A DNA stretch of 64,000 nucleotides from an uncultured Draconibacterium sp. GTDB lineage: Bacteria > Bacteroidota > Bacteroidia > Bacteroidales > Prolixibacteraceae. The translations under genes were made by a program, and so were the position numbers. Below the pieces are notes generated by a model that did not search any database, was not told the origin of the DNA, and was given only the letters and a program-made list of their open reading frames with translations. Shown in pieces: positions 54,315 through 63,675 of this stretch. The stretch is from positions 3,840,501 through 3,904,500 of the forward strand of contig NZ_OY781884.1 in NCBI RefSeq assembly GCF_963677155.1. Direction: 5' to 3'. Every line of letters starts with the position of its first letter. The first letter of the stretch is position 1.

Positions 54315-56261
54315 ATGAGAAAAATTGTTTTAAGTATTGTACTTTGTTTATTTGTTGCGTTGGTTTCTGCGCAAATATCCTTGCCGAAAGTTTTTGGTGA
54401 TAGTATGGTTTTGCAAAGAGATCTGGAAATTCCGGTTTGGGGGAATTCATCTCCAGAAGCAACTATAATAGCTGAGCTAGGAAATGCCAAAGCGACGACA
54501 AAAGCAGATAACGATGGAAAATGGATGCTTCGTTTACCGAAGTTCAAAGCCGGCGGCCCTTACACACTTAAAATTTATGAAAAGGGAAAACCGGCAGAGG
54601 GCATCGTGCTAAAAGGAATTCTTGTAGGCGATGTCTGGCTGGCTTCCGGGCAATCGAATATGGAATGGCAGGTGCAGCAGGCAAAAGATGCAGACCAGGA
54701 AATTGCTAACGCCAAATTCCCGCAAATACGTTTTCTTGTTGTTGATCACAGTAAAGAAATAAAGCTTCAGTCAGATATTTCATCAGGCAAGTGGGAAGTC
54801 TGCGACTCCGCTAATGTGAATGAGTTTTCAGCGGTTGCTTACTTTTTTTCCCGCAAAATTCATCGGGATCAAAACGTTCCGATAGGAATTGTTCAGAGCA
54901 CCTGGGGCGGTACGCCTATCGAAGCCTGGACGAGTAGGGAGATGCTATTAACATCGCCCATCACCAGAGAAAGTACACTGGCAATGGATACCCTTACTCT
55001 GGATCGGAGAGACCTTGTAGCCGACAGCTTGAGCTGGGTACGCATTTGGGAAATTGTCTATAATCCGCAAAATAATGCCGACAAAATATTAACTGCTGCA
55101 GATTATGATGATGCCGACTGGACAGAAATTGATATGCCCAATGTGCTGAAAAATTTTGGGATAGGTAGTTATGAGGGAATGGTTTGGCTGCGGAAAAAGA
55201 TAACGCTGCCTGAATCCTTTGCCGGAAAGGATCTTACCATTAGCCTTGGCCATCCGGAGATGACCTATTCGCTTTATTTCAATGGCAAGGAGATCTGCAA
55301 GAACATTTGGTATTCCGATTCCACTCATTCTTATACGATTCCGGCCAGCCTGGTGCAGCAAACAGGAGAAAATACGATTGCTGTGAGAATTGCCATGCTT
55401 TGGGGGAGTGGAGGTTTAAAACCTCCGGCTGATGGGCTTTATATTACAGATGGGGATTCCAGTATTTCTTTAGCCGGGAAATGGTTGTATCAGAAAGACC
55501 TTGAACCTTCTTTCCCGAAAATACTCAACTACCAATATTATCCCACCGTGCTTTTTAATAGCATGATAAATCCGCTTATTCCTTATGGCATTAAAGGATT
55601 TATTTGGTCCCAGGGCGAATCGAATGCAGCAGCGGCTTACGATTATCGTGAATTATTTCCCATGCTGATTAAAGATTGGAGGCAGCACTGGCAGCAGGGC
55701 AATCTTCCGTTTTTATTTGTTCAACTGGCTAATTACATGGAAAGAAATTCGCTTCCTTCCGAAAGTGAATGGGCTGAACTGAGAGAAGCGCAAACGATGA
55801 CATTATCGCAACCCAATACAGGAATGGCTTGTGCTATTGATATTGGAGAAGCGGGCAGCATTCATCCTGTTAACAAGCAGGAGGTAGGTCGTCGGCTGGC
55901 ACTCATTGCCAATAAAATGGTGTACCAACAAGATGGCGTGGCATCCAGCCCCATGTACAAAGATTTTCATAAGGAAGGAAACCGTATTCGCATCCGTTTT
56001 TCGAGTATTGGCTCAGCCCTTTCAACACAAGATGGAAAAGAAGTAACAGGCTTTGCAATTGCAGGAAGTGACAAGCAGTTCCATTGGGCAAATGCGATGA
56101 TTGAAGGCAATGAAGTGATAGTTCATTCCGATAAAGTTGCCGAACCCGTAGCAGTACGCTATGCGTGGGCTGACAATCCTGAATGCAACTTGATAAATTC
56201 TGAAGGATTACCTGCAGTCCCGTTCAGAACAGACGATTGGAAAGGAATTCCTGAAAAGTAA
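54315..56261 (+). CDS. Sialate O-acetylesterase-like carbohydrate esterase (SGNH, CE20-like)
   Basis: 648 residues. Signal peptide (about 1-20) and the family opening PKVFGDSMVLQRD. The SGNH nucleophile is Ser114 in ASGQSNMEW, with block WSQGESNAA and the catalytic His in IHPVNKQEVGRRL. Residues ~215-350 look like an inserted jelly-roll domain. Xanthomonas XaeA (CE20), of the same build, removes acetyl groups from xyloglucan. In this PUL a deacetylase acting before fucosidase and galactosidase makes sense. The gene is 12 bases after GH97. Confidence 0.85.
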   Translation: MRKIVLSIVLCLFVALVSAQISLPKVFGDSMVLQRDLEIPVWGNSSPEATIIAELGNAKATTKADNDGKWMLRLPKFKAGGPYTLKIYEKGKPAEGIVLKGILVGDVWLASGQSNMEWQVQQAKDADQEIANAKFPQIRFLVVDHSKEIKLQSDISSGKWEVCDSANVNEFSAVAYFFSRKIHRDQNVPIGIVQSTWGGTPIEAWTSREMLLTSPITRESTLAMDTLTLDRRDLVADSLSWVRIWEIVYNPQNNADKILTAADYDDADWTEIDMPNVLKNFGIGSYEGMVWLRKKITLPESFAGKDLTISLGHPEMTYSLYFNGKEICKNIWYSDSTHSYTIPASLVQQTGENTIAVRIAMLWGSGGLKPPADGLYITDGDSSISLAGKWLYQKDLEPSFPKILNYQYYPTVLFNSMINPLIPYGIKGFIWSQGESNAAAAYDYRELFPMLIKDWRQHWQQGNLPFLFVQLANYMERNSLPSESEWAELREAQTMTLSQPNTGMACAIDIGEAGSIHPVNKQEVGRRLALIANKMVYQQDGVASSPMYKDFHKEGNRIRIRFSSIGSALSTQDGKEVTGFAIAGSDKQFHWANAMIEGNEVIVHSDKVAEPVAVRYAWADNPECNLINSEGLPAVPFRTDDWKGIPEK

Positions 56262-56291
56262 AATGGAATTAAAATTTCTAAAATTAGACTT

Positions 56292-57647
56292 ATGAAAAAG
56301 CGTTTAATCATACTCGCATGGTTGATATTGATGGGTGGTGTTCCATCGTTCCGGGCAAATGCCCAGTATCAGATTCCACAGAAGTTAAAGTGGTGGTACA
56401 ACGACCGCTTTGGCATGTTCATTCACTTTGGTAGCTATTCGTATTTGGCGCATGGCGAATGGGCGTTCAGTATTGAAAACTGGAAGAAGGCTGATTATCA
56501 GCAGCAGGTTTCGCCTCATTTTAACCCGTCGGAATTCGATGCCAGCGAAATTGTTCAACTGGCAAAAGATGCCGGCATGAAGTACATTGTAATCACAGTC
56601 AAGCATCATGAAGGATTCAGTATGTGGGATACCAAAGTGAAAAGCTTTAAAGATGTTACGGGTAAAAAAATGTACAGCCTGCAGCGTTTCACTGCCTTTG
56701 GAAAACGGGACGTGTTGATGGAACTGAAAAAGGCATGTGATGCCGCCGGGATCAAATTTTGTCTCTATTATTCAATCCTCGACTGGGGGCATTCATCACA
56801 GGAGATTAACCATGTGGATGGTTCAACTTATTCGACCATGAAGTCGGACTCGGCGCGGACCGCTTACATCCGGGATATGAAAGCACAGCTCAAGGAGTTG
56901 ATTGATCGCTATCATCCCGCCTCGCTGTGGTTTGATGGTGATTGGACCTACAATGCCGGCCAGCCCACTCCTGAAAAATGGTGGACGAAAACGGATGGAG
57001 TCGATTTGTATAACTACTTAACTGGACTTGATTCGAACCTGGTAGTTAACGAACGGGTTTGCCGCAGTTTTGGCCTGGGGGATTACGAATGTCCCGAGCA
57101 GGAAGTACCTGATGCGCCACGAAACCGCCAGTGGGAGACGTGCCAGACAATGAACAGAACCTGGGGCTACAATAAAAACGACAACGACTATAAATCAACC
57201 AAAAATCTGGTTTGGGAACTGGTGAAAGTGGTTTCACGGGATGGAAATTATTTGCTAAACATTGGTCCGAAGGGCGACGGGACTGTCCCGGAGCAAACGG
57301 CGGACATCCTAAAAGCAATTGGAAAATGGATGGATAGCTACAGCGAAAGTATTTACGGCACAACGCGCAGTCCGTTTGCGGCTGAACCCGAATGGGGTTT
57401 TTATACTAAAAAGGAAGGCAAATTGTTTGCTCATGTTTTTTCCTGTCCTCAGGATGGAATGCTTTTGATACCGGCAATTAAAAATTCCATTACAAAAATT
57501 TACCTGATGAATGATTCCGGGAGAGTGCTTGATTATTCGCTTGAAGATGGAAGTATCAGGATTTCGTTACCGGAGAATACCCCGAGCGACTACGATTCTG
57601 TGGTTGTTCTTGAGGTGGCTGGATTGCCTGAGGCTGCTAAATTTTAG
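56292..57647 (+). CDS. GH29 alpha-L-fucosidase (first copy)
   Basis: 451 residues. Signal peptide (about 1-24). The fucosidase barrel has WWYNDRFGMFIHFGSYS, TVKHHEGFSMWDTK and the catalytic nucleophile Asp215 in SLWFDGDW. YLLNIGPKGDGTVPE closes the barrel before a C-terminal beta domain. It releases alpha-L-fucose in the periplasm. It shares only the family core with the second copy (62071). Confidence 0.93.
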   Translation: MKKRLIILAWLILMGGVPSFRANAQYQIPQKLKWWYNDRFGMFIHFGSYSYLAHGEWAFSIENWKKADYQQQVSPHFNPSEFDASEIVQLAKDAGMKYIVITVKHHEGFSMWDTKVKSFKDVTGKKMYSLQRFTAFGKRDVLMELKKACDAAGIKFCLYYSILDWGHSSQEINHVDGSTYSTMKSDSARTAYIRDMKAQLKELIDRYHPASLWFDGDWTYNAGQPTPEKWWTKTDGVDLYNYLTGLDSNLVVNERVCRSFGLGDYECPEQEVPDAPRNRQWETCQTMNRTWGYNKNDNDYKSTKNLVWELVKVVSRDGNYLLNIGPKGDGTVPEQTADILKAIGKWMDSYSESIYGTTRSPFAAEPEWGFYTKKEGKLFAHVFSCPQDGMLLIPAIKNSITKIYLMNDSGRVLDYSLEDGSIRISLPENTPSDYDSVVVLEVAGLPEAAKF

Positions 57648-57680
57648 AGCCAAAAGAAGCTTGGTTTTAAATTAATAATT

Positions 57681-57706
57681 GCCACTGGCTTTGCTACGGG
57701 GGTAGT
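57681..57706. repeat. GCTTTGC palindrome-family copy
   Basis: GCCACTGGCTTTGCTACGGG followed by GGTAGTTG matches the GCTTTGCTGCGAGGTAGTT form at 6251-6272 and the two copies at 25709-25795. It lies in the 170-base gap between the GH29 and GH43 genes, the longest gap inside the enzyme run. Confidence 0.4.
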
Positions 57707-57817
57707 TGTAGATTTTAATGGACATTTATTGCCCTCTGGACTGTACTTCTACCAATAAAAGGTTGGATACAGTGCAACAACACAAAAAATGATTCTTAGA
57801 AGAAGAACAAGTAAAAT

Positions 57818-59446
57818 TTGATTATGAAAATAAAACAACTACTATTATTTATGTTCCTCCTCGCTACGGGAGCAGGGAACGTTATCGGCCAGAAAACCTA
57901 TAAAAATCCGGTAATTACCGGTATGAACCCTGATCCAAGTATTTGCAGGGTAGGTGACGATTTTTATCTGGCAACTTCTACTTTTGAGTACTTCCCGGGA
58001 ATACCTATTTACCACAGCAAGGATTTGGTTCTCTGGGATTTGATCGGCCACGCATTGGATAATAAGACAGGTTGTCCTTTAATGGGAGCCGGTTCATCAG
58101 GCGGTAATTATGCCCCGACATTACGCTATAACAACGGCACTTTTTACATCGCCTGCACCAATTATGGTGGTAAAGGTTCGCAAGGTGTGTTTTATGTTAC
58201 GGCCACAAATCCTGCAGGCCCATGGTCCGATCCGGTTTGGATTGGCAATTGGTATGTTGATCCGTCAATGATGTTTGCCAACGACAGCATGTATTGGGTA
58301 AGTTCTGGGAATGATGGAAGTTTTATGGTCGGGACTTTCGATCCTGTTCAGGAAAAATTTATTAAACCATTACAAGTAGTAGCAACAGGCCAGGGTGGTT
58401 CGTCGCCTGAGGGGCCGCACATGTATAAAATTGGTGAATATTATTACCTGATGTCGGCCGAAGGAGGAACGGGGTACGAACATCGTGAAGTTATTCAGCG
58501 CAGCAAGTCGCCTTACGGTCCTTTTGAACCCAGTCCTTATAACCCGGTAATTTCCAATATGAATAATCCCGAAAGTCCATTTCAGGCCATTGGTCATGCT
58601 GATTTGGTACAATTACAAGACGGTTCCTGTTGGCTGGTTTGTTTGGGAATCAGGCCAAAAGGTGGGAGGTATCAACATTTAGGTCGAGAGACTTATTTGG
58701 CACCGGTAAAATGGACAGATGATGGCTGGCCCATTGGTGGCGATAACGGCGTTATGTTGGAAGAATTTACTGTACCGAATCTTCCCGAACACCAATGGGA
58801 AAAAAGCCCGGTACGTGACGATTTTAGCAGCCCAACGCTTGGTTTGCAATGGAATTTCCTTCGTAATCCTTACGAAGCCGATTGGTCGCTGACTGAGAAA
58901 CCAGGTTATTTGAGACTAAACGGTTCAAAAGTGAGCTTGAAAGAAAAAGATTCACCTGCTTTTGTTGGTCGCAGACAACCCGACTTCAATATGGTGGCTT
59001 CGGTAAAAGTGAGTTTCAAACCTGTAGCCGGGAACGAAGAAGCCGGCTTGGTGGTACGTGGCAACGATACCAATTATCTCAGTTTGGCAATTACAATTCG
59101 CGATGGAAAAAGGGTGGCTCTTTTTAGAAAATACCTTCAGGATGAAGTAAGCCAGGAGGAATATACCGAAATACCGAGGGGCGATGTTGTTCTGAAAATT
59201 AGCGCCAACGAATTGGAATACAGGTTTTGGGTTCAGCCGAAAGGGAAAACACCTATTTTGGTTGGAACAGCAGCAACCAAGGATATTTCGACTGAAAAAA
59301 TTAGCGGTTTTACAGGTGTTTTTATTGGAATGTACGCAACAGGAAATGGTAGTTCGAACACCAACCCGGCTGATTTCGATTGGTTTGATTATGAAGCTAA
59401 TCCTGAGGATGTCCACTTTCTGGGAGACCTACAATTGGTTGAATAA
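57818..59446 (+). CDS. GH43 family enzyme (GH43_12-like, alpha-L-arabinofuranosidase/beta-xylosidase)
   Basis: 542 residues. Signal peptide (about 1-25, an ATG two codons later is equally possible). The five-bladed propeller has general base Asp39 (GMNPDPS), Asp148 (YVDPSMMF) and acid Glu198 (SPEGPHMY). A C-terminal jelly roll (about 335-540) follows, typical of GH43_12 and relatives. The B. ovatus xyloglucan locus has two GH43_12 arabinofuranosidases. Here it may remove arabinose from solanaceous-type xyloglucan; a beta-xylosidase role is the alternative. Confidence 0.87.
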   Translation: MIMKIKQLLLFMFLLATGAGNVIGQKTYKNPVITGMNPDPSICRVGDDFYLATSTFEYFPGIPIYHSKDLVLWDLIGHALDNKTGCPLMGAGSSGGNYAPTLRYNNGTFYIACTNYGGKGSQGVFYVTATNPAGPWSDPVWIGNWYVDPSMMFANDSMYWVSSGNDGSFMVGTFDPVQEKFIKPLQVVATGQGGSSPEGPHMYKIGEYYYLMSAEGGTGYEHREVIQRSKSPYGPFEPSPYNPVISNMNNPESPFQAIGHADLVQLQDGSCWLVCLGIRPKGGRYQHLGRETYLAPVKWTDDGWPIGGDNGVMLEEFTVPNLPEHQWEKSPVRDDFSSPTLGLQWNFLRNPYEADWSLTEKPGYLRLNGSKVSLKEKDSPAFVGRRQPDFNMVASVKVSFKPVAGNEEAGLVVRGNDTNYLSLAITIRDGKRVALFRKYLQDEVSQEEYTEIPRGDVVLKISANELEYRFWVQPKGKTPILVGTAATKDISTEKISGFTGVFIGMYATGNGSSNTNPADFDWFDYEANPEDVHFLGDLQLVE

Positions 59447-59527
59447 TAAGGAAAATGTGTTTAATTAATAAAATGAGGTAGATTATTGGATGTGATGTTC
59501 TGAATAATTCAATATAATATTAATATA

Positions 59528-61951
59528 ATGAACAAAATAGTACTGGTTTACATATTTATTGGCCTCTTGGCATTCACATCATGTAAAAACAATCAAACGG
59601 TGGTTGACAACAGGATTCCTTTTGATTTCGATTGGAAGTTTGCCTTAAACGATCATCCTGGTGCCGAGCAGCCCGGTTTTGATGATTCGGGCTGGCGTGT
59701 ACTGGACGTTCCGCATGATTTTAGTATCGAACAACCCTTCGACTCGGCCTACACCACCGGTGCAGGAGGCGGTTACACGTACTGTGGAATTGGCTGGTAC
59801 CGAAAACAGTTTGTTACGGAAAAGGAGTATGCTGACAAGAAACTATGGATTTTGTTCGACGGCGTATACCGCAACAGCGAGGTATGGATTAATGGTCACT
59901 TCCTCGGAATTCGTCCTTATGGTTATTCTTCCTTTTATTATGAGCTCACACCCTATTTGAACCCGGTAGGCGAAAACAACCTGATTGCGGTTAAGGTAAA
60001 TACTTCCGAACAGCCCAATTCTCGTTGGTACACGGGCTCGGGCATTTATCGGCATGTTTGGCTTGTGGCAAAAAATAAGCTGCACATCAACCAGTGGGGG
60101 GTGTTTGCCCGCACTGTTGAAGCCGACAAAAGCAGTGCCAGGGTTGATATTTCTATAGAAGTGAACAACGATAAAAATGCTGATCAGCCTTGTTTCGTGG
60201 TAACACGGTTTTTCGATTCTGAAGGTAAGCAGGTTGCCCAATCGGAAACCGATGTTGATGATAAAGCCGGTAAGCAGCAAACGATCGAACAAAGTATTCG
60301 GCTCGACAGTCCGGAATTGTGGTCCATCGAACAACCCAGCTTGTACCGCTTGCAGGTCGAAGTAAGGAGCGGTGATGAGGTGGTGGATAGCTACTCTACG
60401 GCTTTTGGTGTCAGGACTTTCCAATTCGACCCCAATAAGGGTTTTTCGCTTAACGGTAAGCATGTAAAACTAAAAGGAGTAAACAATCACCACGATGGCG
60501 GACCGTTGGGTGCTGCCGTTTTGGACTACACCCATAAACGGCAACTAACTATTTTAAAAGAAATGGGATGCAATGCCTTAAGAATGAGTCATAATCCGCC
60601 ATCGCCCGAACTGCTTGCTTATGCTGACAGCCTGGGATTTGTGGTGATAGACGAGATTTTTGACGAGTGGATGGATGGCAAAACGGCTCACGGTTACGCC
60701 CCTCATTTTGAAGAATGGTACGAACGGGATGTGGCAAACTGGATTAGGCGCGACAGGAACCACGCATCGGTAATTGCGTGGAGCATTGGCAACGAATTGC
60801 GCGAACAATACAACAAGGAAAATGCGCAGAAAATTATTCCCATGCTGCTGGATGCCGCCAGGAAACACGACAGCACGCGTCCTTTCACATTGGCCTGCAA
60901 CGAAATTGTAAACTTCAACTCCTTTGGTGTGCTTGATTTGCTCGATATTGTAGGGTACAACTACCAGGAAGCTTTTTATAAGGAAGACCATGAAAAATAC
61001 CCCAGCCGGGTGATTTTTGGTTCAGAAACGGTGATGTACCCATACCACGATCACAAAGCTTGGCAAATGCGATCGTACCGGCAATGGCTCGATGGCCAGT
61101 TAGAGGATTATGTTGCTGGCGAATTCTTGTGGACAGGCTTCGACTATCTTGGCGAATCCGGTATTGGGCACGTGGGTACGGGCTTTGAGTTCTGGAAAAC
61201 ATGGCCCAACTGGCCCTGGCGTGGTGCCGATTGCGGCGTGATAGACATTTGCGGCAATCCAAAACCCGGCTATTGGTTCCGTAAAACGTTATGGAACGAT
61301 GAGCCTATGGTTTATATCGCCGTACAAACCGATCCTTCTGCGCGTAAAAGAAACTTTGCTTCGTTTTGGAACTGGCCCAGGGTTGAAGCCCATTGGAACC
61401 ACGAAACTGTTGGTGATACGCTGGCCGTTCATGTATATACTAATGTGCCTGATGTGGAATTAAAGCTAAACGGAAAATCGTTGGGCACCCGCAGTTGGGA
61501 TCTGAAGAACGAGGCTTTCCTGTTTTGGGAAGTAGCTTATGAACCCGGAAAATTGGAAGCTGTTGGGAAGACAAATGATGGTAAAACCGTCACTTTTGCT
61601 GTGCAAACAGCTGGTGAACCTGCGAAAATAGTGCTCAGTCCTGATCGTCAGACGATTAATGCCAATAAACAGGATTTGAGCTATGTAACGGTTCAACTGC
61701 TCGATGCCAATGACGTTCCTGTACCGTTTGCCGACAATCTGATCGAGTTTGAAGTGAGCGGCGCCGGAAAGCTGTTGGCCGTAGGCAATGGCAACCAGCA
61801 AAGTCACACCCCTTTTAAAGGCGAAAAAATGGAAGCTTACCTGGGAAAATGCCTTGCTGTAATACAATCAACCGACAAGAAAGGAGAAATAAGCATTACA
61901 GCCAGAAGTAAGGGACTTCCGGAAGTAAGGGCTACGCTGATAGCAGAATAA
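59528..61951 (+). CDS. GH2 beta-galactosidase-like lipoprotein
   Basis: 807 residues. Lipobox FTSC (Cys19). Jelly-roll sugar-binding domain (VDNRIPFDFDWKFAL, VLDVPHDFSIE), immunoglobulin-like domain, then the barrel with acid/base Glu423 (WSIGNE) and nucleophile Glu500 (IFGSETV). C-terminal domains follow (DUF4982- and invasin-like). It should remove beta-linked galactose exposed once fucose and acetyl groups are gone. GH2 also includes beta-glucuronidases, but the motif context favours galactosidase. Confidence 0.88.
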   Translation: MNKIVLVYIFIGLLAFTSCKNNQTVVDNRIPFDFDWKFALNDHPGAEQPGFDDSGWRVLDVPHDFSIEQPFDSAYTTGAGGGYTYCGIGWYRKQFVTEKEYADKKLWILFDGVYRNSEVWINGHFLGIRPYGYSSFYYELTPYLNPVGENNLIAVKVNTSEQPNSRWYTGSGIYRHVWLVAKNKLHINQWGVFARTVEADKSSARVDISIEVNNDKNADQPCFVVTRFFDSEGKQVAQSETDVDDKAGKQQTIEQSIRLDSPELWSIEQPSLYRLQVEVRSGDEVVDSYSTAFGVRTFQFDPNKGFSLNGKHVKLKGVNNHHDGGPLGAAVLDYTHKRQLTILKEMGCNALRMSHNPPSPELLAYADSLGFVVIDEIFDEWMDGKTAHGYAPHFEEWYERDVANWIRRDRNHASVIAWSIGNELREQYNKENAQKIIPMLLDAARKHDSTRPFTLACNEIVNFNSFGVLDLLDIVGYNYQEAFYKEDHEKYPSRVIFGSETVMYPYHDHKAWQMRSYRQWLDGQLEDYVAGEFLWTGFDYLGESGIGHVGTGFEFWKTWPNWPWRGADCGVIDICGNPKPGYWFRKTLWNDEPMVYIAVQTDPSARKRNFASFWNWPRVEAHWNHETVGDTLAVHVYTNVPDVELKLNGKSLGTRSWDLKNEAFLFWEVAYEPGKLEAVGKTNDGKTVTFAVQTAGEPAKIVLSPDRQTINANKQDLSYVTVQLLDANDVPVPFADNLIEFEVSGAGKLLAVGNGNQQSHTPFKGEKMEAYLGKCLAVIQSTDKKGEISITARSKGLPEVRATLIAE

Positions 61952-62070
61952 TTCCGGTACTTAAAACTATTTAGTTTTACCATAATGTTTTAGGTTTGTG
62001 TTTGGTAAATCAGTTTCAATTCAAATAAAACAGAAGGAATAGAGCGGTTCATCCAATAAAGACTGAATAA

Positions 62071-63618
62071 ATGAATAAACTTAAGAGAACTTTAAAAATA
62101 GCAAGTCTGACTGCTATAGGCTGTACTTTGCTTATGTGTGCCCCCAAAAAATCCGAACAAAAAGTGAATGCTTACGAGCCAATCTGGGAATCGTTGGCGC
62201 AGCACAACACTGAACCGGAATGGTTTAAAGATGCCAAACTTGGGATTTATTTCCATTGGGGCATTTACTCAGTGCCCGCATACAGTTCCGAATGGTATCC
62301 GGCATGGATGTATTATACCAACCTTGAAGAGGGACACTGGGGTGCTGCTATTCGCGACCATCACGTAAAAACCTATGGCTCTGATTTTGATTATCATGAT
62401 TTTATACCCATGTTCAAAGCCGAACATTTTAGTGCTGCACAGTGGGCTGATCTGTTTCAAAAAGCAGGAGCCAGATTTGCCGGCCTTGTTGTGCAACATC
62501 ACGATGGTTTCGCCATGTGGGACAGCGATATAAATCCATGGAATGTTGCTGATATGGGGCCTGAAAAGGACGTTGCGGGGGAGCTTTTGTCGGAGCTGAA
62601 AAAGCGCGATATGCAAACGATCACGACCTTTCATCATGCCCGAAACCTGCAACGTTATGCCAACGACAGTGCCCATTGGGCCAATAGCGGTCAGGTTGGT
62701 TTTAATAGTCATTTCGCGTACGACCCGAATGGAATTACAAGTACTAAAGATGAAAAATTTAAATACCTGTACGGCAACATTCCCGCTGATGAGTTTTATG
62801 ACCGTTGGCTGGGACAAGTGAACGAGGTCGTTGACAAATATGCGCCCGATATGATTTGGTTCGATTCGTGGTTGGATATGATCCCTGAAGAATATCGGCA
62901 AAAAATGGTGGCCCATCATTATAATACTGCAGTAAGCCGGGGCCAGGAACCGACAACTTTTTATAAGCAGGAAGACCTGCCTGACAGCGTTGCATTGGTT
63001 GATATTGAGCAGGGCGGAAAAACTGATATTTCGGAAAAATACTGGCTGACAGATATCACCATTAGTGATGGTAGCTGGTGTTATACCAATGGACTGAAAT
63101 ACAAAAAAGCCGATTTGATAATCCGAAATATGATTGATGTTTGGAGTAAAAAGGGAGTAGTACTTTTAAATGTTTCCCCGATGGTAAATGGCATCATTCC
63201 GCAAGAACAGCAAGACGTTTTAATAAGCATTGGTGAATGGATTAAGAACCACGAAGAAGCCGTTTACAATACACGCGTTCATTCAATTTTTGGCTACGGA
63301 ATAGCTGAATTTGAGAAGGGACATTTTGGAGGACAATCAGCTACCATGAAATACACTAAGGATGATATCCGGTTTGCAAAATCGAAAAACGGAAATACCC
63401 TGTATATTTATTTATTGGGCTTGCCCGATCCGGATAAAGAAATCGAATTGGAACATGTATTTGAGACAAACCAGGGACAGGATATCTCAGGTGTTAGTGT
63501 GGTTGGAAGCGGCGTTGAGTTGAAATGGTCGGTCAGCGGAAAAAAATTAAGGGTAGCAACACCTAACGCAGAATCCATGGATGAAATTGCAACCGTTCTC
63601 AAAGTTGAGTTTATGTAG
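62071..63618 (+). CDS. GH29 alpha-L-fucosidase (second copy)
   Basis: 515 residues. The N-terminus has a signal region ending TLLMCAPKK with a possible but atypical lipobox (Cys23). Barrel motifs: DAKLGIYFHWGIYSVPAY, VVQHHDGFAMWDSD and nucleophile Asp265 in MIWFDSWLD. It retains the GH29-A-like HHDGF region and is longer than the first copy. Two divergent GH29 enzymes in one locus may split alpha-1,2 and other fucose linkages. Confidence 0.92.
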   Translation: MNKLKRTLKIASLTAIGCTLLMCAPKKSEQKVNAYEPIWESLAQHNTEPEWFKDAKLGIYFHWGIYSVPAYSSEWYPAWMYYTNLEEGHWGAAIRDHHVKTYGSDFDYHDFIPMFKAEHFSAAQWADLFQKAGARFAGLVVQHHDGFAMWDSDINPWNVADMGPEKDVAGELLSELKKRDMQTITTFHHARNLQRYANDSAHWANSGQVGFNSHFAYDPNGITSTKDEKFKYLYGNIPADEFYDRWLGQVNEVVDKYAPDMIWFDSWLDMIPEEYRQKMVAHHYNTAVSRGQEPTTFYKQEDLPDSVALVDIEQGGKTDISEKYWLTDITISDGSWCYTNGLKYKKADLIIRNMIDVWSKKGVVLLNVSPMVNGIIPQEQQDVLISIGEWIKNHEEAVYNTRVHSIFGYGIAEFEKGHFGGQSATMKYTKDDIRFAKSKNGNTLYIYLLGLPDPDKEIELEHVFETNQGQDISGVSVVGSGVELKWSVSGKKLRVATPNAESMDEIATVLKVEFM

Positions 63619-63675
63619 TATCAGCTGGGTACTTATTTGAAACATCGGGCCAGTTGTCCGGTAAACACCTTTTTT

